Source: Euperipatoides rowelli (Eukaryota; Onychophora; Udeonychophora; Euonychophora; Peripatopsidae). From it: DNA of 11,741 nt. Made by a program: the position numbers and the translations under genes. The stretch lies in the NCBI GenBank assembly GCA_003024985.2, contig PXIH01S0039220.1; one strand, given 5' to 3'. Below, piece by piece: positions 7,567-11,741 of this stretch (positions are counted from its first letter, which is position 1; every line of letters starts with the position of its first letter). The notes beneath the pieces are model-generated. The model had not been told where the DNA came from. It saw only the letters and a list, made by a program, of their open reading frames with translations, and made no database searches.

Positions 7567-8656
7567 TTATTCAGAAATTGACAAAAGTCTCTCCCTAACT
7601 ATGAGAATTTCATGAATTAAAGAGTAAAGAGTTCTTATTTTTATCTTTTCTAACATAACATACATAAAATCAACCCTACGGAAAAGTGTTTCCAGAATAA
7701 CCATATTTTCTTTCGTAAAATATTTATTACGATTAAATCTATATAATGGGCAGTGAATTAATAAGTGAGAAAAAGTTTCAGTCTTTTTCAAATTACACAA
7801 TTGACATAACTGTTCTTGGTATTGGAAACACCTTTCCTCACATGAAATCCACCTGCCCTCCAACACTTTCAGCTGAACATGAAGACATGTAAATTTAAAT
7901 TCACTATAATAGTTTTAAATTGAAAAGAGTAATATGAATACGTTATAGAGTTTTCAGTTCTAGAGTAATCAGCTTGAACTGAGTTATCGAACATTGACTT
8001 CAGTATTGATGGAATCATAATTTTAATTAATATTATATCATTAGATCTAAATAAACCCGAATATCCATATCTATTTAACATACCTTCAAGCTGTCTTGCC
8101 CAATTATAGGAAAAGCCCACAGTATTGGAACACATATTACAAAGTCTATCAAATGCCACTCTGGGATAACTACATTCATTCATTTTTAACCAGTAATTTA
8201 GAATCATCTTTTCAACCCTGAAAGAAATCATAGGAATGCCCAGCTCCAACCTCAAAATGTAGCCAGGAGTGTAACGTGGCAATCTAAACAACTTTTTAAC
8301 AAAGAAAGATTGAAAGGTCTCAATCTGTTTCAAATATGTGAAAGCCCAAATAGGGCTGGCATATAAAATTGTTGAAAATATTAGTGACTGAAACAGCCTA
8401 AAAAAATATTTACATTACCAGTCTTTACTTTATTCAGAGTTGGCCATAGTCTAAACATTGCATTTTTGGCCTTATTCAAAGAAACAATCCTGAAACTATT
8501 AAATGAACCATTTGATGTAAAAGTTACTCCCAAATACACATATGAATACACTATTTCTATTGGGGTCTCGACTCTGTCCCAATAGAAACTAAATTTTCTA
8601 AATATATTATTACCATTTTTAAATATCAATATTTTTGATTTATTAATATTAATCAA
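7567..8656 (-). pseudogene. Thumb, C-terminal region and CCHC knuckle of element B ORF2
   Basis: The thumb has INKSKILIFKNG and VYSYVYLGVTFTSNGSF with a downstream Lys-Ala helix, typical for non-LTR RTs. After a shift near 8400 come TILYASPIWAF and ETFQSFFVKKLFRLP, then a LELGIPMISFRVEK stretch seen in many insect elements. A last shift near 7870 leads to QLCQLCNLKKTETFSHLLIH followed by CPLY, a C-x2-C-x9-H-x4-C knuckle thought to bind nucleic acid. The stop after LLSISE at 7567 precedes the 3'UTR. The piece beginning at 8656 starts with TTG and is internal. The region 7869-8333 has no frameshift. Confidence 0.85.
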
Positions 8657-8666
8657 TAATCTTCTA

Positions 8667-9932
8667 TTTCCAAAAAAATTCTCTAGTAATCTGTATTTTT
8701 TTCATCAAGTTGATTGGGGAATCAGCGAATATGACCAAATCGTCCGCATAAGACAAGCCGTGAATCGGTGTCTTATCTAGGTAAATGGGTGAAATCGTAG
8801 AATCATGTAATAATATGGGCAGTCTGTTAAAATATAAATTAAAGAGTCAAGGGCTCATTGCATCTCTTTGAAGAACTCCTTTCTGAATATCTATCTCTCC
8901 TGCCAACTTACCACTAACCAAGACTGAAGCCATTGAGGAGTTATAATAGCTACTCAAAAATCTTATAAATTTGCCAGAGATACCATATTCATGCAAAACA
9001 TTCCATAGTAGACCGTGTACCACCGAGTCGAATGCCTTGCTAACATCAATGAAAAAAGCGGATAAGTGTCCCCTCTTTTTTGAAATGCTCACATGAACCA
9101 AAGCATTCAATACAAATATGTGATCCTGTGTACTTTTATTTCTACGAAAGCCGGCCTGGGATTCATGGAGAATATAATGATCTTCAAACCATCTCATTAA
9201 TCTTTTATGAAGTATCTTTGTTAGAATTTTAATCAAATTTGGCAGGAGACTGATTGGTCTATAATTGGCCTGTTCTTCCGGATTTCCTTTTTTGAAGATT
9301 GGTAATATCAATGCTTTAACAGCTTTTGGAGGAATACATAGGACATCAAAAATTCCATTAAACATCTGTAAAATGCATCGTTTAAATCTTGAAGGAGATG
9401 CAATTATATATTCATTTATTATTTGGTCACATCCTGGGGATTTGTTCTTCTATAGACCATTAATGGTTGTGTTTAATTCTGACCAAGATATTGGAGAATC
9501 TATACAAGGATCATGTAACATGAGGTGTTTTGGAATCAATGATATCTGACCACCTTCCCCACTAAAGGTTTCTTGATAGTATCCAATCCACACAACACAA
9601 GAAATTAGATTGTTGAAATTTTCCTTATATTTTAATTTTTTTATAATTTTCCAAAATTGAGTGGGGTTGGAATTACTTAATGAGATCATAATCTCATTAT
9701 TATATTTATCTTTAGAAAGATCACAAATTTTTTTATATCCTTTTTTGTTTAACAAATATACTTTCCTATCAATATCCAATGTGCTTTTTCTATATCTGCG
9801 TAAGCTTTGATTAAGAAGTCTTTTTTGGCTTCTACAATTATTGTCAAACCATGGAGATCTCAAACTATTGTGTTTTTTGGGGTTATAAATCATATCCATT
9901 GATCTGGCAGCATTATATAAGACCTGTGCCAA
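8667..9932 (-). pseudogene. Linker and reverse transcriptase domain of element B ORF2
   Basis: The linker has SPWFDNNCRSQKRLLNQSL and a Lys-rich helical stretch. The RT fingers begin with KNKSPGCDQIINEY after an in-frame TAG at 9450-9452. They continue with ALILPIFKKGNPEEQANYRP and SLLPNLIKILTKILHKRL. Motif A is FFIDVSKAFDSV with the catalytic Asp. Motif B is GVLQRDAMSP, where the usual QGD has become QRD, followed by a TGA at 8847-8849 and LFNLYFNRLP. Motif C is LSYADDLVIFADSP, with the YADD codons at 8739-8750. The whole stretch from 9932 to 8666 stays in a single frame apart from the two stops, so it is the best preserved part of the element. Confidence 0.93.
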
Positions 9933-9996
9933 TTTTTCATATTGCTCAACAACATCATGTAATGTACGGTAGGCAAATTTATCATCAGATTCTCAA

Positions 9997-10847
9997 TTAC
10001 GTTTTCAAATTCCCTGGTTTTATTCGGATTCCAGGACAAAATTTCTCCATTATTTCATTTGTTTTAATATTTCCAGCTTCAAAAACATTAGACTTAATTA
10101 CCACTGTGATTGGCAGATGGTCAGATAAAGGATAACTCAGTACCCTGAAATTAATATCACAATAATACAATTCAGGCGATATCAAAGCCATATCTATCAC
10201 ACTAGCACCATGATGGCCTATATATGTCATATCACCTTCATGATAGCCCAAGGATCGACCATTTAATATCAACAATACGTTAGATTGAATAAAGTCCAAT
10301 AAATCTTTTCCACGATTATGATCTTCTTGGTGGACCTAATAATGAAAAAACCTTGTCATCAGTATTATCAATTACAGCCAATCTGGCATTAAAATCGCCT
10401 AAAATAACAAAGTTAGCTGACCCAAATGTGTACATGTCCTCTTCAATATGTTCCAAAATAATCCCCAAGTCTGAACCCGGAGGAGAATATACTAAATAAA
10501 TCACCAGTTCATCTCTATTTTCTATGTTTATCATATTCCTTATCCAATATTGTGTCACCAAGATAGACCTTATCCATTTATTCAAAATATTTTTGATATA
10601 TAACACACAATACCCCCTGCCCCGAAGGTCTGCCCCTCCCCCCATGGGCAGCCATAGATTGTAATATAAAATAATTATTTGTCTGATCCTTCATTGGCTC
10701 TGTATGCCACGATTCAACAAAATCTATAAAATCATATATATTTAATTGAAATTGATCAAAGGCAGATTTGATATTTTTTTTATCTGCTATGTTCCAAAAC
10801 AGAAATGAAATTACTATATTTTTTGGTGTAAACCTATTTTCTAATTG
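9997..10847 (-). pseudogene. Endonuclease domain of element B ORF2
   Basis: The domain opens with VISFLFWNIADK (Asn motif) and DFIDFVESWHT (catalytic Glu), then GRGRPSG near 10625, where the frame changes. The next frame carries CVLYIKNILN, YLVYSPPGSDL and FVILGDFNARL (GDFNA) to a stop at 10316. After another shift, LILNGRSLGYHEGDMTYIGH, ASVIDMALIS and VLSYPLSDHLPITVVIK follow, so the Ser-Asp-His motif is intact. All canonical APE-type catalytic motifs are therefore present, unlike in element A, though spread over three frames. The piece that begins at 10299 starts with TTG and is internal. Confidence 0.9.
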
Positions 10848-11467
10848 CTATGTGCTGTCCATTATGGGAGCAGAGCCAGAGGGGGATGGGATATTATTAT
10901 ACAACACTATAGAGTCAGAGTCATCAACTATATAAGACTTATTGGAAATTATTAACCGTTTTTTTTTTAATATAGGTTTAAGACCCTCATCTTTGGCTTG
11001 TTTAAATCTGTATAATCATTAGATACACTGATAGCAGTGTCTCTCAGTTTATATGCATTTCTAAATATTAGTGTCTTATCGGTCATTTTACATAATTCGC
11101 ATAATATTGGTGGTGTGTTCCCTTGTTCCCTGCCTAGTCTGGTAACAAAATTAATATCTATATTTTCTATCTGCATCTTTTCTTTAAAAATATATTTTAC
11201 AATCAAAATCAAATTTGGTTCCCTAACTTTTTTTAGGCCATAAATTATAGCGTTATTTCATCTACTTGTATTTTCCAGAATAGCTACTGTTGAATTTGAG
11301 CTCTACCATCTTTTATCTGACACTACCAGACTCTCATTAATTTGTTTCAACTCATTTGAAATTGAGGCCACCTTATTTACATTGTCACCTATTTTAGTAG
11401 TATTATTTAATATCTGTGACTCAATTATTTGTAGTCTCTCGTTAAATGTAGAAAAAAGCTCCTCCAT
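10848..11467 (-). pseudogene. ORF1 of element B: coiled coil plus L1-ORF1-like RRM region
   Basis: The ATG at 11465-11467 opens MEELFSTFNERLQIIESQIL, a heptad-rich N terminus that continues to a TAG at 11303-11305. The same frame goes on through AILENTSR, a TGA (11258-11260) and NNAIIYGLKKVREPN. It then continues with VKYIFKEKMQIENIDINFVT, RLGREQGNTPPILCEL and DKTLIFRNAYKLRDTAISVS. This R-x-N-(I/A)-I-x-(Y/F)-G-L ... RLG ... RPI pattern matches the RRM-type RNA-binding region of L1-like ORF1 proteins. After a frameshift near 10990 the tail ILKKKRLIISNKSYIVDD and an acidic, Ser/Pro-rich end lead to a TAG at 10848-10850. The protein would coat the element's RNA. About 205 codons is close to the expected length. 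Confidence 0.82.
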
Positions 11468-11519
11468 TTTTTTCTTTATTGGTCTATTTTTTTTTTCAAA
11501 TTCCTGATCTTATACATAA

Positions 11520-11741
11520 AAATGAAAATTTGCCTGTCTGTCTGTATGTTCACTATACAAATCCACAGTTTTAGAAATAGAGGCTGGAAATTTTGCACAA
11601 ATGTCTCTTTCATCTCTGGACCGGTTATAGGCTATTTAAATTTGAGATGGGTCATTCACAGAGGGGCCAAAAGCCCTTTAAAGTATTCAACCAATCAGAG
11701 TGCAACAAAATTATTTTTTGGCGGGGGGGGGAAATCGTTCT
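11520..11741. repeat. Candidate interspersed repeat of unknown class
   Basis: This stretch carries no coding signal. It includes a CTGT microsatellite-like run (about 11535-11546), a GGAAATTTTGCACAAATGTC segment, GGACCGGTTATAGGC and a G9 run near 11723. I recognise its style (CTGTCTGTATGTTC followed by AAATTTTGCAC and GGTTATAGGC) as resembling dispersed noncoding repeats common in insect genomes, but this is memory-based and unverified. It sits at the 5' boundary of element B and runs off the right edge. Confidence 0.4.

Larger units (their letters stand above)
7567..10847 (-). pseudogene. ORF2 polyprotein of element B: endonuclease, reverse transcriptase, CCHC
   Basis: This is the replication protein of the element: it nicks target DNA and copies the RNA onto the nick. 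Domain order is endonuclease (10847-9997), a linker with SPWFDNNCRSQKR, reverse transcriptase (about 9500-8667), thumb (8656-8381), a C-terminal region (8360-7869) and a CCHC knuckle (7866-7567). It is broken by a TAG at 9450, a TGA at 8847 and about six frameshifts, several in A/T homopolymers (8672-8678 and about 8400). No ATG lies near the start of the endonuclease, and the frame upstream leads through a TAG at 10848 into the end of ORF1. Length (about 1090 codons) is normal for the family. Identification as a non-LTR ORF2 is certain; activity is not expected. Confidence 0.93.
7422..11510 (-). mobile_element. APE-type non-LTR retrotransposon, element B (near full length, degenerate)
   Basis: On the minus strand this copy has a short 5' leader, ORF1 from the ATG at 11467, ORF2 with endonuclease, reverse transcriptase and a C-terminal CCHC knuckle, a 3'UTR with a stem-loop and a TTTA (plus strand) tail. 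About 4.1 kb is a normal full length for such an element. Frame changes occur about six times in ORF2 and at least once in ORF1. The 5' limit near 11510 is a guess based on where the sequence changes to the repeat at 11520-11741. The clade is not assigned; the ORF2 layout fits the Jockey/CR1/I group of APE elements. Confidence 0.85.

Noticed and set aside
9265-10135. Plus-strand open frames opposite the element B endonuclease and RT
   Set aside because: The minus strand carries clear RT and endonuclease motifs over the same bases; the plus-strand peptides resemble nothing.

Overview
This window is a graveyard of transposable elements from a eukaryotic genome. It is very A+T rich, has a few ambiguous bases (N) typical of a draft assembly, and shows no bacterial operon structure. 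The mix of elements (APE-type non-LTR retrotransposons, a pogo-like DNA transposon and a hAT fragment) suggests an invertebrate, perhaps an insect, but nothing here fixes the species. I see no intact host gene, RNA gene or CRISPR array. Every recognisable coding remnant lies on the minus strand and is broken by frameshifts or stops, so all are annotated as pseudogenes.

Region 1-1835 is the 5' part of a non-LTR retrotransposon (element A), running off the left edge. Read 5' to 3' on the minus strand it carries a 2A-like ribosome-skipping motif (DIESNPGP), an acidic and coiled-coil segment, a GDSH-type SGNH/esterase-like domain and an APE endonuclease. The reverse transcriptase would lie outside the window. 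Region 1836-2527 is noncoding and holds a 38-bp tandem duplication. Region 2528-4890 (possibly to 5224) is a pogo/Tigger-like DNA transposon: a transposase with an N-terminal pipsqueak-type HTH, a DDE catalytic core and a C-terminal degenerate PHD-like Cys cluster, flanked by palindromic GGCAAAGTGGCC boxes. Region 5225-6000 is noncoding. Region 6009 to about 6975 is the 3' end of a hAT transposon of the ZMYM1/DUF4371-like type, with one candidate terminal repeat.

Region 6975-7421 is an orphan endonuclease fragment of a second non-LTR element (D). It abuts the 3' tail of a near-full-length third element (B, about 7422-11510). B has an ORF1 with a coiled coil and an L1-ORF1-like RRM region. Its ORF2 has an endonuclease, a reverse transcriptase with YADD and a C-terminal CCHC knuckle. 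Its 3'UTR ends in a stem-loop followed by a TTTA/TAAA tail. The last 220 bases look like another interspersed repeat.

The most interesting signals are the 2A-SGNH-endonuclease arrangement of element A, the palindromic boxes of the pogo element, and the stem-loop plus tail at the 3' end of element B.
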